Assembly: GCA_038750655.1 (NCBI GenBank)
Contig: JBCDGZ010000075.1
Coordinates: 1 to 37,082 of the forward strand
Length of the DNA stretch: 37,082 bases
Reading direction: 5' to 3'
Origin: JBCDGZ01 sp038750655
Lineage (GTDB): Bacteria > Bacteroidota > Bacteroidia > Chitinophagales > Saprospiraceae
The notes below the pieces were generated by a model that did no database searches, had not been told where the DNA came from, and saw only the letters and a list, made by a program, of their open reading frames with translations. Positions 1 through 9,562 of this stretch are shown here, piece after piece (position 1 is the stretch's first letter; each line of letters opens with the position of its first letter). A program made the position numbers and the translations under genes.

Positions 1-2035
1 CGGAAATTTTAATTTCAATAGGCTCCCCACCCTCACCTGCGGCCAGCGGATAAACCTTGATGTCGGCATTGGGAAAATTAAAGAAGGTAAACCGATCCAA
101 TTTTTTGATCATCGCATTGTTCTCGTTGAAAGAGGAAGTATTCATCAACAGGTGTGCATAATTGGAATTGGCCTCATCGGGATTATAACCCTGATCGTAG
201 GACTCTGGCCCCTCCCCGGCGAAGGACGCCCAGGTTAAAATGCCTTTTTCCCTTTCGGGAGTCACCTTCAAAGAGTCTTCCAAGTACTGCTCTATCCGCT
301 TAACGACCTCGATGGTTGTTTCAATCTTTGTCCCCTCGGGAAGGTTGATGTCCATAGTAATGAGATTGCGGTCGCTATCTGGAAAGAAAATAAATGGAAT
401 GCTGGAAAAGCCCATCATGGAAACGAAGAAGCCCGCAAAAATAATAACGATGACGATGTACTTATAAGCTAAGGCTTTGAGGATAATGTTTTTGTAGTAT
501 TTTTTAAGAACATTGATCACTTTATCCACCAATGTCAATTTCTTTTCTCCCGCTGGAGCGACTTTCAAAAACAAATAACAAAAGAGGGTGATAATGGATA
601 AGGCGATTAGCCAGGATGATAAGAGGGCGATACTGATGACAATGAAAATTGGACCTACGATGTCACCCATCACTGTCGGGGACAAGTAAAACGCCAAAAA
701 GGCTGCACTGGTGGTAAGGGTAGAAATGAGCAAGGGCATCCACAGCTCCGAGAAGGCCTCCACCGCAGCTCGCTTTTTATCGATCCCTTTATCTAACTTG
801 ACCATGATGGTCTCAGCTACTACAATCGCATTGTCCACCAACATCCCCAGCGCCATGATGAGCGCCGCTAGCGTAACCTGATTCAAGCCTACATTAATAA
901 AGCCCATCACCATGATCGTCGCGATAATGACCATAGGGATCAAGCTCGCAATGACTAGCCCCGTACGAATACCCAAAAATATCAACATCACTAACAGTAC
1001 GATGGTAATGGACTGAATGACATTTTCTACAAAGTTGTTGATTTTGTAATCAATATAGTTGTCCAGCGAAGTGACACGCGATAGCTCCAAACCCACGGGT
1101 AGTCGTTTTTTCCAACGGAGAATGACCTCGTCAATTTTTTCTCCTAGAGCAACGATATTTTCTTCATCCTTGAGATTAACATGCATGGTGAGCGCCCTAA
1201 TACTATTCACTTTGGCGATCTGCGTTGGCGGGTCGATATAGCTTTTGGTAATCTTGGTGATGTCGCTTAACTTGATTACCTGCGATCCATCCCCAACGGG
1301 AACCAACATATCTTGTATATCCTCTAATGAATTGAAATTACCGGTCGGCTCTAAAATAATTCGTTCATCCTGGATGTTGATTTGTCCACCGGGATTGACA
1401 ATGTTAGTACTGGAAATGATTTGCTGTAAAATCACTGCTGATAATCCGTACTCCTTCAATTTGGTATCGTCAAATTCTACAAACACCCGCTCATCCTGTT
1501 CCCCCATAATTTCCACTTTTGCGGCATCCGGTAGTTTGATCAAATCATCCTTGATGTCATCTGCATAGTCTTTCATCTCTTCATAAGAATAACCGTCGGC
1601 AGTTAGCCCTACCACGATACCGTATACCTCTCCAATCCCTTCCTCGTCCAGCGCGGGAACGACGCCCGCCGGAAGGTCATCAATCTTATTGAGCTTGCGC
1701 CTAAGCCGGTCCCAAACGGCCTGCATATCCTCCGATCGAACCTCATCCTTCAGCTCCACCTGCACCACCGATAAGCCGGTACGAGAGGTACTGGTTACTT
1801 CATTTAATTCTGGTAGTTCTTGTGCTTTTTCTTCAATTTTTTCGGTCACCAATTGCTCGACGCGCTCGGGGCTTGCCCCAGGGAAAACCGATACGACGGT
1901 CGCCAGGCGCACCGTAAAAGGAGGCATGCTATCCCGAGAGAGACTAAAGTAAGCAGAGATGCCAGAGAAGATAACTGTCAATAAAATGGCAATGACAATG
2001 GTAACTTTTTCTATGGAGAACTTGGCTAAATTCAT
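1..2035 (-). CDS. RND efflux pump, inner-membrane subunit (left module; 3' end outside window)
   Basis: Proton-driven RND transporter of the AcrB/HAE type, the inner-membrane engine of a tripartite efflux complex. The reading frame starts at the ATG read from 2035 and stays open to the window edge, so about 678 of an expected 1020 or so residues are visible. It begins MNLAKFSIEKVT, then a first membrane helix, then the porter-domain motif FPGASPERVEQL. The transmembrane-4 proton-relay motif appears as GMLVDNAIVVAE near residue 400, with one Asp kept and the second replaced by Asn, as in many RND pumps. It is a clear paralogue of the complete pump at 6438-9518. The adaptor gene ends 28 bp upstream, so the two are almost certainly co-transcribed. 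Substrate is unknown. The truncation is only the window boundary, not a mutation. Confidence 0.93.
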   Translation of the reverse strand, partial: MNLAKFSIEKVTIVIAILLTVIFSGISAYFSLSRDSMPPFTVRLATVVSVFPGASPERVEQLVTEKIEEKAQELPELNEVTSTSRTGLSVVQVELKDEVRSEDMQAVWDRLRRKLNKIDDLPAGVVPALDEEGIGEVYGIVVGLTADGYSYEEMKDYADDIKDDLIKLPDAAKVEIMGEQDERVFVEFDDTKLKEYGLSAVILQQIISSTNIVNPGGQINIQDERIILEPTGNFNSLEDIQDMLVPVGDGSQVIKLSDITKITKSYIDPPTQIAKVNSIRALTMHVNLKDEENIVALGEKIDEVILRWKKRLPVGLELSRVTSLDNYIDYKINNFVENVIQSITIVLLVMLIFLGIRTGLVIASLIPMVIIATIMVMGFINVGLNQVTLAALIMALGMLVDNAIVVAETIMVKLDKGIDKKRAAVEAFSELWMPLLISTLTTSAAFLAFYLSPTVMGDIVGPIFIVISIALLSSWLIALSIITLFCYLFLKVAPAGEKKLTLVDKVINVLKKYYKNIILKALAYKYIVIVIIFAGFFVSMMGFSSIPFIFFPDSDRNLITMDINLPEGTKIETTIEVVKRIEQYLEDSLKVTPEREKGILTWASFAGEGPESYDQGYNPDEANSNYAHLLMNTSSFNENNAMIKKLDRFTFFNFPNADIKVYPLAAGEGGEPIEIKIS

Positions 2036-2063
2036 GAATCCATTTTTTATAAAGACTTCACAC

Positions 2064-3146
2064 TTAAAAGTCCTTCAATTCGACTTTTTGTCCATCTAAA
2101 AGGGTTTGTAAACCTGCTGTTGCTATCTTTTGACCAGCAGAAAGACCAGACAAGACCTCAAATCCATCTTTGCTCATCTCTCCAATCTTGATGGGATGTT
2201 TTTTGACAACGGTGCTATCTCCCTGTTCTTCCACCAGAAAAACAAAGCGGCCGTCGCTGTCCTCCCCAACCGCAGGAAGTGGTACGACTAAAGTGTTGCT
2301 CATCTTGGTAGAATCGCTGAAGTCGAAACTCACATTTGCCGCCATACCACTCTTGACTTCTCCTTTTGCCTCTTTGATGGTTAAACGTACGGGGTAAGTG
2401 GCGGTATTGCCATCAACAGCAGGGGCAATTTCTTTGACTTTAGCCGCAAAATTTTTACCGGGAAGAGAAGAGAAATTGACCGAAGCTAACATGTCCTGTT
2501 GGACACCATTGATAATACTTTCCGGAATACCAATGACGATTTCCATATTTTTTCCAGCGTTGAGAATGGCCACGGTTTGCCCGATACCCACATTTTCATC
2601 TTGCTCTGCAATCACCTTGGAAATGGTCCCGCTCGCAGGAGCATACAAAAATCCAAACCGCACTTGCTCCTTTTGAATATCCACGCCGCGCTTAGCGGAT
2701 TCAAAGCTTTCAACGGCAGTGTTGTAGGCATTTTTGGCTGCTTCAAAATCACTTAGAGAAGCACTTCCTTTTTCGAATAAGGTCCTAACGCGATTCAAAC
2801 TCAATTTCGTTGTGTTCATCTGAGACTCTGCGCTGTTCAATTGGGTAAGCGCCTGTTCGTAGGATAAGCGAGACTGTACATTATCCAGCCTTCCAAGCAA
2901 CTGTCCTTTCCTGACCTTCTGCCCTAGCTTAATATTGAATTGGGTGATGATTCCAGTATTGCGGAAGCTCAAATTGATGACCTTGTCGGTTTGAGCAGTT
3001 CCACTGAACGTATTGATCTTTTTTGCCTTTGCATATCCAATGGTGCCATACTTTATAGGGCGGATAAAGTTTTCTTCTACTTTAGGTGCTTCCTGGCACG
3101 ATGATAATAAGGTGGCCAGTACAAATAGGAATAAGAAGTATTTCAT
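2064..3146 (-). CDS. RND periplasmic adaptor (membrane fusion protein), lipoprotein, left module
   Basis: Periplasmic adaptor (HlyD/AcrA type, 360 aa) that links the pump to the outer-membrane channel. The N-terminus MKYFLFLFVLATLLSSC is a lipoprotein signal with predicted lipidated Cys17. Next comes the lipoyl half-motif around GQKVRKGQLLGRLD (residues about 78-91) and a coiled-coil hairpin rich in Gln, Ser and Ala (about 95-165). The second lipoyl half (FLYAPASGTISKV) and beta-barrel/membrane-proximal domains follow, ending in GLSAGQKIATAGLQTLLDGQKVELKDF. It sits 14 bp downstream of the outer-membrane factor gene and 28 bp upstream of the pump gene, in the order OMF-adaptor-pump. It is related to the adaptor at 9563-10711. 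The family call is firm, the substrate unknown. Confidence 0.94.
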   Translation of the reverse strand: MKYFLFLFVLATLLSSCQEAPKVEENFIRPIKYGTIGYAKAKKINTFSGTAQTDKVINLSFRNTGIITQFNIKLGQKVRKGQLLGRLDNVQSRLSYEQALTQLNSAESQMNTTKLSLNRVRTLFEKGSASLSDFEAAKNAYNTAVESFESAKRGVDIQKEQVRFGFLYAPASGTISKVIAEQDENVGIGQTVAILNAGKNMEIVIGIPESIINGVQQDMLASVNFSSLPGKNFAAKVKEIAPAVDGNTATYPVRLTIKEAKGEVKSGMAANVSFDFSDSTKMSNTLVVPLPAVGEDSDGRFVFLVEEQGDSTVVKKHPIKIGEMSKDGFEVLSGLSAGQKIATAGLQTLLDGQKVELKDF

Positions 3147-3160
3147 TAGACCTTGGTTTT

Positions 3161-5494
3161 TTAGTCTTTATTTTCGGCGATGAAATTCAAGAATCGCTGC
3201 CGGAATTCTAAGTTGTCGTCCTCAGAGTTGAGCAAAAAGAAGTAGCCCAAACTGCGTTCTAACTGTAGTGCGCTGTTCAAAAAATTGTACACTGCGCTTG
3301 CCCGCTGTAGCTGGGCGTTCAAGAAGTTATTCTGGGCATCTATCAGCTGAATAATATTTACCGAACCACTGGAATAAGCAGTCTGCGTCAATTCTAAAGC
3401 TTCTTCTGCGGTGGCTTCCGATATTTTTGAAAGCTCTATATTGGAAACCTGATTGACGAGGTCAAGAATATTTATTCGGACACCAGTAGCAATCCCCAGC
3501 TCGATATTATCCCTGTTGATGTTCAGCTGATCCCTCTGGATGATGGCCGATTGCTCGTTAAGGTTGTTGAGGTTCTGATTGAAAAGGGGGAGGGAAATGT
3601 TCAACCCAAAATTATAGCTGCCATCCGGCAGAGCCGTCTCGCTACCTGCCCCGTTTCTGTTAAAGGTTCTATTGTATTGACCTTGTAGCGCAACGGTCGG
3701 ATAGTACCGCCCCCGCCCGAATAAATCCACCGACAGCTGGGTAGCTTCCAGGTTGTGGTTAATGCCTTTGAGTTCTGGCGCATTTTTGAGGGCTTCTGTT
3801 ACCAGAAAATCAATGAAGGACTCGCGCAGGCGAGAGTCATCCAGGTATTCAACAAGCTCGTCGTAATTGTACCGTTCGAAGAGTCCTTCGTTGAGAGCGA
3901 CGTCCTCTACATCGATCTCTAGATCGACTGGATTATTTAAAATTTGGTTGAGCAGCACAAAATTTTGCTCCAAGCGATTAATAGCTTCTACCATCGATTG
4001 GGTGTTTTGAGCAATCTGACTTCTGAACCGCAGTACGTCTGATTTTCCCGATTCTCCTACCTCATAATTTTGTTCGGCTATTTGTAAATTCTTTTTGGTC
4101 AAATCCAAGTTGCGCAGTTGAATCTGTGTATTGGCCTTAGCAATCAAAGTCCCCAGGTAGGTGTTGGATACATCGAAGATCAAATCAAGTTGCGTGGTGT
4201 TGAAAGATTGTTCTTGCGCTTTCAATAGCTTCTTTTGGATTTCAATATTGGTGTTGGCGGCCTGCGAAAAAATGAGCTGCTCGGCCGTTATCGCGCCGCC
4301 GGTAGAAAACTCAGGGTTCTGCCCAAAACTGGCGTCGGCCAAATCAGGAGCAACATAACTGCCCGTCAAGGATGCTTCTACTTTAGGCAGGTAGTCACTC
4401 TTCGCAATAGCAACATCCTGACGGAGCAGTTCAATATCTTTTTGGCCGGCGGCTAGCGTAAGGTTTCTATTGATGACTTGATTGATAGCAGCCAGTAAGT
4501 CGTATTCCTTTTCGGAGATCGAGTTGTTTGCATCTCCCACGAAATCCGTCGTACCGATCAAACTGTACTTAATCGGTACACCGATTAATTCAGCAGTATT
4601 ATAATTGATGGTCAATCGAGGAGTACTTTCAACCAATATAGGGAGCTCGGAGAGTTTTGCGCCATTGATGTAGGCTTCAATGGTTAGTGCAATTCGCCGT
4701 TGGATTTGCTCAAAATTATCTGCTCCTTGATTGGTAGCAAAGAGACCATTTTGAACATCTTCTATATTCGTTGAGGTGAAAGAGGGTAATTTCCTTTCAA
4801 TAAAAAGGCTAGCCAAGCCTGCCATGTCCTGAGCGGATAACAGGAACCCACCAGCAAAGTAGATGGCATCGATATTATCCAAATTTGAAGCGATGTCATC
4901 GGCCTTATCAAAAGGGATGATTTTATAGTCTGCGTTGACAGCGGCTAGTTCCTGATCAAAGATAGCCTTGATAGGCAGAATGTCGACAATTTGTCGTTCT
5001 ACCACAATGCCTAACTGGCTGAAGTTGGTCAGCTCTTTGAACTTACTAATGTCCTGCTGAAAGGATTGGGATTCGATAAGGTAGGTGAAATTATCAACAG
5101 CGGAAATCTTTTTACTAGTATCAATCGAAATCAGATCCTTGTTGACAGCACCAAATAAAATGGTGGGTTTAGGATAATTGGCTTGTTCTGAAATGACCAC
5201 GCTATTTACCGCACCAAAGGCCAGAATAATGTCAGTCGTATTGGCCAGCAATTGGCTATATTGTGCCTTAGCCAGTTCCAGATCAAATTCGTTCACCAAT
5301 ATGTTTTGCTCATCAAAAACAATATCTGCATCCTCACCAACAACGGTGCTGACTTGCCTTTGTAGCTGTTCCAAAATGGGTTCTACCTTCTCTGTTCTTT
5401 TATCCAGAAGGATACCAATGGAATAAACTTGCTTCTGCGCATAGAGCATAGATGCTATCATCATAAAGGCGAATACAAGGTATGATTTTATCAT
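3161..5494 (-). CDS. TolC-family outer-membrane factor with N-terminal ABC substrate-binding-like domain (left module)
   Basis: A 777-residue two-part protein. Residues 1-20 are a signal peptide ending MLYAQ. Residues about 24-318 resemble the periplasmic-binding ABC_sub_bind family (PF04392-like): they open with YSIGILLDKRTEKVEPILE, contain alternating beta-alpha segments such as DIILAFGAVNS and LGIVVERQIVD, and end with LTINYNTAELIGVPI, which resembles the closing strand-helix of that family. Residues from about 330 form a standard TolC/OEP channel with two repeats (for example VSNTYLGTLIAKANTQIQLRNL). Ordinary TolC proteins are about 430-490 aa, so about 300 residues are extra. It leads the OMF-adaptor-pump operon and is divergent from the Crp/Fnr-like gene. 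I infer that the added domain binds a ligand or partner in the periplasm. The TolC part is certain; the N-terminal call rests on pattern recognition. Confidence 0.85.
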   Translation of the reverse strand: MIKSYLVFAFMMIASMLYAQKQVYSIGILLDKRTEKVEPILEQLQRQVSTVVGEDADIVFDEQNILVNEFDLELAKAQYSQLLANTTDIILAFGAVNSVVISEQANYPKPTILFGAVNKDLISIDTSKKISAVDNFTYLIESQSFQQDISKFKELTNFSQLGIVVERQIVDILPIKAIFDQELAAVNADYKIIPFDKADDIASNLDNIDAIYFAGGFLLSAQDMAGLASLFIERKLPSFTSTNIEDVQNGLFATNQGADNFEQIQRRIALTIEAYINGAKLSELPILVESTPRLTINYNTAELIGVPIKYSLIGTTDFVGDANNSISEKEYDLLAAINQVINRNLTLAAGQKDIELLRQDVAIAKSDYLPKVEASLTGSYVAPDLADASFGQNPEFSTGGAITAEQLIFSQAANTNIEIQKKLLKAQEQSFNTTQLDLIFDVSNTYLGTLIAKANTQIQLRNLDLTKKNLQIAEQNYEVGESGKSDVLRFRSQIAQNTQSMVEAINRLEQNFVLLNQILNNPVDLEIDVEDVALNEGLFERYNYDELVEYLDDSRLRESFIDFLVTEALKNAPELKGINHNLEATQLSVDLFGRGRYYPTVALQGQYNRTFNRNGAGSETALPDGSYNFGLNISLPLFNQNLNNLNEQSAIIQRDQLNINRDNIELGIATGVRINILDLVNQVSNIELSKISEATAEEALELTQTAYSSGSVNIIQLIDAQNNFLNAQLQRASAVYNFLNSALQLERSLGYFFLLNSEDDNLEFRQRFLNFIAENKD

Positions 5495-5862
5495 CCGAAG
5501 TAAGGGTTTTCCTTTTTCTTTAAAAAGATTGCGCTTTACAATCCGAAGAAGATGCGGTAGTTTGGCTTTATACTAGAATTGTTGGGCGTATGAGTCTACT
5601 AAGGCGAAGAGTAATAATGATGGCTTCGTAAAGCCGTGTTTATTCTGCATGACAAATTAAGCAGGTATAATTTATAGTAATCTTGAATTAATTCAATACC
5701 CTATTCCTTTTTATTTTGTAAGAATATATCATTGCTTATGCTACTGGCATCGGAGGTTGGTGACTTTCCATCGTAAGTGTCAACTATTTAATCTCCTCTT
5801 TGTTATTATTGGGGTTTTAGATCATACAGTGGATATTCGTTTTCAAGAAAATTACAACTATA
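5495..5862. other. 368-bp divergent intergenic region between efflux operon and Crp/Fnr-like gene
   Basis: This AT-rich stretch must hold the promoters for the left efflux operon (leftward) and the Crp/Fnr-like gene (rightward). I find no convincing small gene and no exact TAnnTTTG element close to either start. The only clear structure is a short hairpin, GGCTT-CGTA-AAGCC, at 5622-5635. It has no T-tract and may be a regulatory site, but this is weak. Confidence 0.5.
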
Positions 5863-6441
5863 ATGTACGACCACTTTAAAAAGCATCTAGACGAATTTAA
5901 TCTACCAATTGGGAAAGAACTCTGGAAGGAGATGAAAGGCAATTCAAAACTGATGAGTACCAGGAAAGATGAGGTATTGATTCCGAGTGGAAGTGTGAAT
6001 AAGTACTCTTATTTTGTAGCCTCAGGGAGTTTAGCTACAACGATGATTACGGAGAGTGGAGAGAGCAGAGCGGTTTGGTTTCATTTTGATAATAAGTTCA
6101 GAGTAGCCCTTTGTCCCGATAGCTATTTTCTTGATGAACCTACTCAATACGAGATGAGGGCATTAGAAGATACAAGGTTGATCCGATTTCACAAGCAAAA
6201 TATAGATGCTTGGGCAGCGAAGTACCCCGCATTCAATCAACTTTATTTTAAAGACCTGGCGAACATATCTACAATAATTCAGGACCTCAGATCCTATAAG
6301 CTGAGTCATACTCCCCTCCAATTTCTAACCTACATTAATAATAAGTATCCTGTATTTTCCCAGCGGCTGTCCTCCAAGCATATGGCCCACTTCCTGGGCG
6401 TTAGTCCAGAATGGTACAGCAAGCTCAAAAAGAAGTTTTAG
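5863..6441 (+). CDS. Crp/Fnr-family transcriptional regulator
   Basis: A 192-residue one-component regulator. Residues about 20-125 form the cyclic-nucleotide-binding-like beta roll (DEVLIPSGSVNKYSYFVASG, then the SRAVWFHFDNKFRV segment). A long dimerisation helix follows, then a C-terminal helix-turn-helix around RLSSKHMAHFLGVSPEWYSKLKKK. The canonical CRP phosphate-binding cassette with paired Arg-Ser is not evident, as in many Bacteroidota members, so the effector is probably not cAMP. The gene is transcribed divergently from the left efflux operon, and its stop codon overlaps the stop of the convergent RND gene (6438-6441). Its position between the two efflux modules makes the left operon its most likely target, which is inference from layout only. 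Confidence 0.88.
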   Translation: MYDHFKKHLDEFNLPIGKELWKEMKGNSKLMSTRKDEVLIPSGSVNKYSYFVASGSLATTMITESGESRAVWFHFDNKFRVALCPDSYFLDEPTQYEMRALEDTRLIRFHKQNIDAWAAKYPAFNQLYFKDLANISTIIQDLRSYKLSHTPLQFLTYINNKYPVFSQRLSSKHMAHFLGVSPEWYSKLKKKF

Positions 6442-9400
6442 GCTTTAACCCGGAAAAGTAGCTTGTACAATACGGGTACAAACAGCAGGGTAATCACCGT
6501 TGCAAACAACAGCCCAATCATAATGGCTACAGCCATTGGCTCCCACATGGCTCCACCGCCCAGGTAAAGCGGAATCAAGCCCAGCGTCGTTGTAAAAGTC
6601 GTGAGCAGAATGGGGCGAAAGCGTTGCTTGGCCGCTTCGATAATCGCCTCGTAAGGCGCACGACCAAAGTCATTGATCTCAATGTTGATCCGGTCGATGA
6701 GTACAATAGCATTATTGATCACAATCCCCGCCAGCGAGATGACACCCAGGAAGGCCATGAAGCCAAAGAAAGAGCGGAACATCAAGAGGCCAAAGATGAC
6801 CCCGATGATGGCCAGCGGAATGGTCAGTAAGACAATGACTGTTTTTCTAAAGGAATTGAACTGTACGACCAACAAAAGTAATATAATGAATCCAGCTAGG
6901 GGCAGCTTCTCCCCTACAGCACCCATCGCCTCGTCGCTCTGCTCGGATTCTCCACCGAGCGAGTAGCTGTAACCCGACGGCCAATCCCCGGCCAAAGCTT
7001 CTAACTTAGGCGTAAGCGTCGATGTCAGTTCGGCTGCTGTAAATCCTTCCATCGCATCGCAGCTCACCGTGATGGTCTTGAATAAATTGCGACGAAGAAT
7101 TTTCGCATTTTGCCATTTGGGATCAATCTTGGCAACCTGGAGTAAGGGCACATTGGACCCCGAGTTCTGCGCAAAAATATTGATGCCGCCCAGACTCCGC
7201 GCGTCGATGTTTTCGCTGTTCTGCGTACGCATCATGATTGGAATATTATCGTCTCCTTCGCGGTACGAGCCGGCGTTAAAACCATCGAGGGTCGTTTGTA
7301 GGGAAATGGCTATATCCTGGTTGGTCAGCCCGGCGCGGTTGGCATTATTTTGATCGATGTCTACAACGAACTTTTTGATCCGCTGTCCCCAGTTATCGGT
7401 GATATTCTGCGTACCTGAAATTTCCAACATCGATTGTTTGATGGCTTCGGAAATTTGGAAAAGCTGTTTGGGCGAATCACCGGAGACCCGAACTTCGATG
7501 TCTTTACCACCGCCGCCACCGCCAGCCAGCGGAGCCACCGTAACCTCGGCGTTGGGAAGGTGCTCAAAGCAGAAATCTTCGAGTAGACGAACGACTCGGT
7601 TGTTTTCTTCAAAAGAGGAAGTGTTGAGTAGCAGGTGGCCATAGCCCGAGTTGGCTTCTCCCGGCTGGTAGCCCTGATCGTAGGAGGAAGGCCCTTCGCC
7701 GATGAAAGAAGACCAATCGATAATACCGTCGCTGCGCTGGTCGTTGACCAGCAATTCGGCCCGAATGAAATTTTCGATCTGAGTGATGGTGTATTCGGTC
7801 TCCTCAATCTTGGTTCCCAGCGGGAGGTTTAAATCCAACGTGACCAAATTCCGATCGCTGTCCGGGAAGAAGATAAATGGAATTCGGCCAAAGAGACTCA
7901 GACTAAAAATGAAAAGGGCAACAATGGCGATCGTAAATACAAGCGGAAACTTTAGGGCGCCCACCAATATCTTTTCGTAAACGGTATTGAGTCGATCGAA
8001 GAGGCCCTTCTTTTGCTCCTCCCCTTCTATCCTGGCTTTTACCCTAATGAACTGAACGCCCAAAAAAGGAATCATCGTCATGGCCAGTAACCAAGAACAG
8101 AGCAGCGTAATGGTAATGACCGAAAAGAGTGGTCCCATAATTTCGCCCATGGTATTTTCTGCCAAAAAGAAGGCCAGGAAAGCAGCGGAGGTGGTAAGGG
8201 AGGAAACCAGTAGTGGGGCCAACAATTCTCCGGAGGCATTGATCGCCGCTTCGAGGGCCTTTTGACCCTCCTCCATTTTTACCATGATGGACTCAGAGAC
8301 CACAATAGCATTATCTACCAAGAGGCCCAAAGCCATAATGAGCGCAGCCAGCGAAACCTGATTCAAGCCAATGTCCAGTAGGCCCATAATCCAGAGGCTC
8401 ATAATCATGGCCATAGGGATCAAGCTGGCGACGACTAGTCCGGTCCGTAGGCCCAGAAAGAGGAGCATCACCGCTAGAACGATGGCTACTGATTGGTAGA
8501 CATTACTGACGAAATCGTTGACTTTTTTGTCTACAAAGCGATCCTGGCTAGCCATGCGAGATAGCGTCAGCCCGACAGGAAGCTCGTTGTTGTATTTGAT
8601 AACTTCCTGATCGATAATCTCCCCAAGCTGAATGAGGTTAGCTCCTTCTTTGAGAGCAATCGCGATGGCGATCCCGGAATTACCGTTGATGCGGACAATC
8701 TTTTCTTTGGGCGACTTGTAGCCACGAATAATGCGGGCAATATCTCCCAATGGAATAATACTCCCATTGGGAATGGTGATGAGCGTACTGGCTAAATCGT
8801 CAACTGATTCAAAGTTACCACTAGGTTCCAAGGTAATGCGCTTATCTTCTAAGCTGACCTGCCCTCCGGAGAAAACGATATTGGTGGAGGAGAGAATACT
8901 TTGTAAAATGGCGGCAGAAAGCCCCAGCTCCGCTAAGCGAGCATTATCAAATTCTACATAAATCTGCTCGGGCAATATGCCTTTGATTTCTACTTCGGCG
9001 GCATCTTCAAGCTTCACCAGGTTATCCCGAATATCTTCGGCGTAGCTCTTCATCTCGGCATTCGAAAAACCATCTCCCTCCAGCCCAAGCATAATGCCGT
9101 AAACTGTACCGAAGCCATCATCGTTGATCTTGGGTTTGCGGCTACCGTCGGGCAGGTCCTTTTCAATATCCTCGACCTTACGGCGCAGGCGATCCCAGAC
9201 CACCTGCAAATCCTTCTCGGCAATATCCGGCGTAAGGCTGACGGTCACCACCGATAAACCAGTACGACTCTCACTCGTGACATCATCCAATTCTGGCAGC
9301 TCCTGCACAACCGTTTCAATCTTTTTAGTAATCAGCTGCTCTACTCGATCCGGAGAGGCCCCCGGGAACTGCGTAACTACCGTAGCGATCCGTATGGTGT

Positions 9401-9518
9401 AGGGCGGCATACTGTCTCTGGAGAGGGAGCTGTAGGTGACCAATCCCATGACGAAAACCAGGATCAGCATCATGAAGGTTACCCTCGAATTATCAATGGC
9501 CAGTTTTGTTATATTCAT
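6438..9518 (-). CDS. RND efflux pump, inner-membrane subunit (right module)
   Basis: Complete 1026-residue RND transporter. It has the usual layout: an N-terminal membrane helix (MLILVFVMGLVTYSSLSRDS), a porter domain starting FPGASPDRVEQL, the transmembrane-4 relay motif GLLVDNAIVVSES near residue 400, the second-half motif FIFFPDSDRNLVTLDL, a Gly-rich loop LAGGGGGGKD in the second periplasmic loop, and closing helices ending TLLFVPVLYKLLFRVKA. One of the two classical AcrB aspartates is Asn, as in the left paralogue. It is the last gene of the TetR-controlled OMF-adaptor-pump operon, 44 bp after the adaptor gene. Its stop overlaps the stop of the convergent Crp/Fnr-like gene. Likely exports hydrophobic compounds; the true substrate cannot be read from sequence. 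Confidence 0.97.
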   Translation of the reverse strand: MNITKLAIDNSRVTFMMLILVFVMGLVTYSSLSRDSMPPYTIRIATVVTQFPGASPDRVEQLITKKIETVVQELPELDDVTSESRTGLSVVTVSLTPDIAEKDLQVVWDRLRRKVEDIEKDLPDGSRKPKINDDGFGTVYGIMLGLEGDGFSNAEMKSYAEDIRDNLVKLEDAAEVEIKGILPEQIYVEFDNARLAELGLSAAILQSILSSTNIVFSGGQVSLEDKRITLEPSGNFESVDDLASTLITIPNGSIIPLGDIARIIRGYKSPKEKIVRINGNSGIAIAIALKEGANLIQLGEIIDQEVIKYNNELPVGLTLSRMASQDRFVDKKVNDFVSNVYQSVAIVLAVMLLFLGLRTGLVVASLIPMAMIMSLWIMGLLDIGLNQVSLAALIMALGLLVDNAIVVSESIMVKMEEGQKALEAAINASGELLAPLLVSSLTTSAAFLAFFLAENTMGEIMGPLFSVITITLLCSWLLAMTMIPFLGVQFIRVKARIEGEEQKKGLFDRLNTVYEKILVGALKFPLVFTIAIVALFIFSLSLFGRIPFIFFPDSDRNLVTLDLNLPLGTKIEETEYTITQIENFIRAELLVNDQRSDGIIDWSSFIGEGPSSYDQGYQPGEANSGYGHLLLNTSSFEENNRVVRLLEDFCFEHLPNAEVTVAPLAGGGGGGKDIEVRVSGDSPKQLFQISEAIKQSMLEISGTQNITDNWGQRIKKFVVDIDQNNANRAGLTNQDIAISLQTTLDGFNAGSYREGDDNIPIMMRTQNSENIDARSLGGINIFAQNSGSNVPLLQVAKIDPKWQNAKILRRNLFKTITVSCDAMEGFTAAELTSTLTPKLEALAGDWPSGYSYSLGGESEQSDEAMGAVGEKLPLAGFIILLLLVVQFNSFRKTVIVLLTIPLAIIGVIFGLLMFRSFFGFMAFLGVISLAGIVINNAIVLIDRINIEINDFGRAPYEAIIEAAKQRFRPILLTTFTTTLGLIPLYLGGGAMWEPMAVAIMIGLLFATVITLLFVPVLYKLLFRVKA

Positions 9519-9562
9519 CGTATCAGAACATTTAGGGGTTAGAAACAGGAATCTACGATCAC

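Noticed and set aside
7361..7807. Minus-strand 148-residue frame inside the RND gene
   Set aside because: It is an out-of-frame shadow of the pump gene; the sequence is rich in Ser, Arg and Pro and matches no protein pattern.
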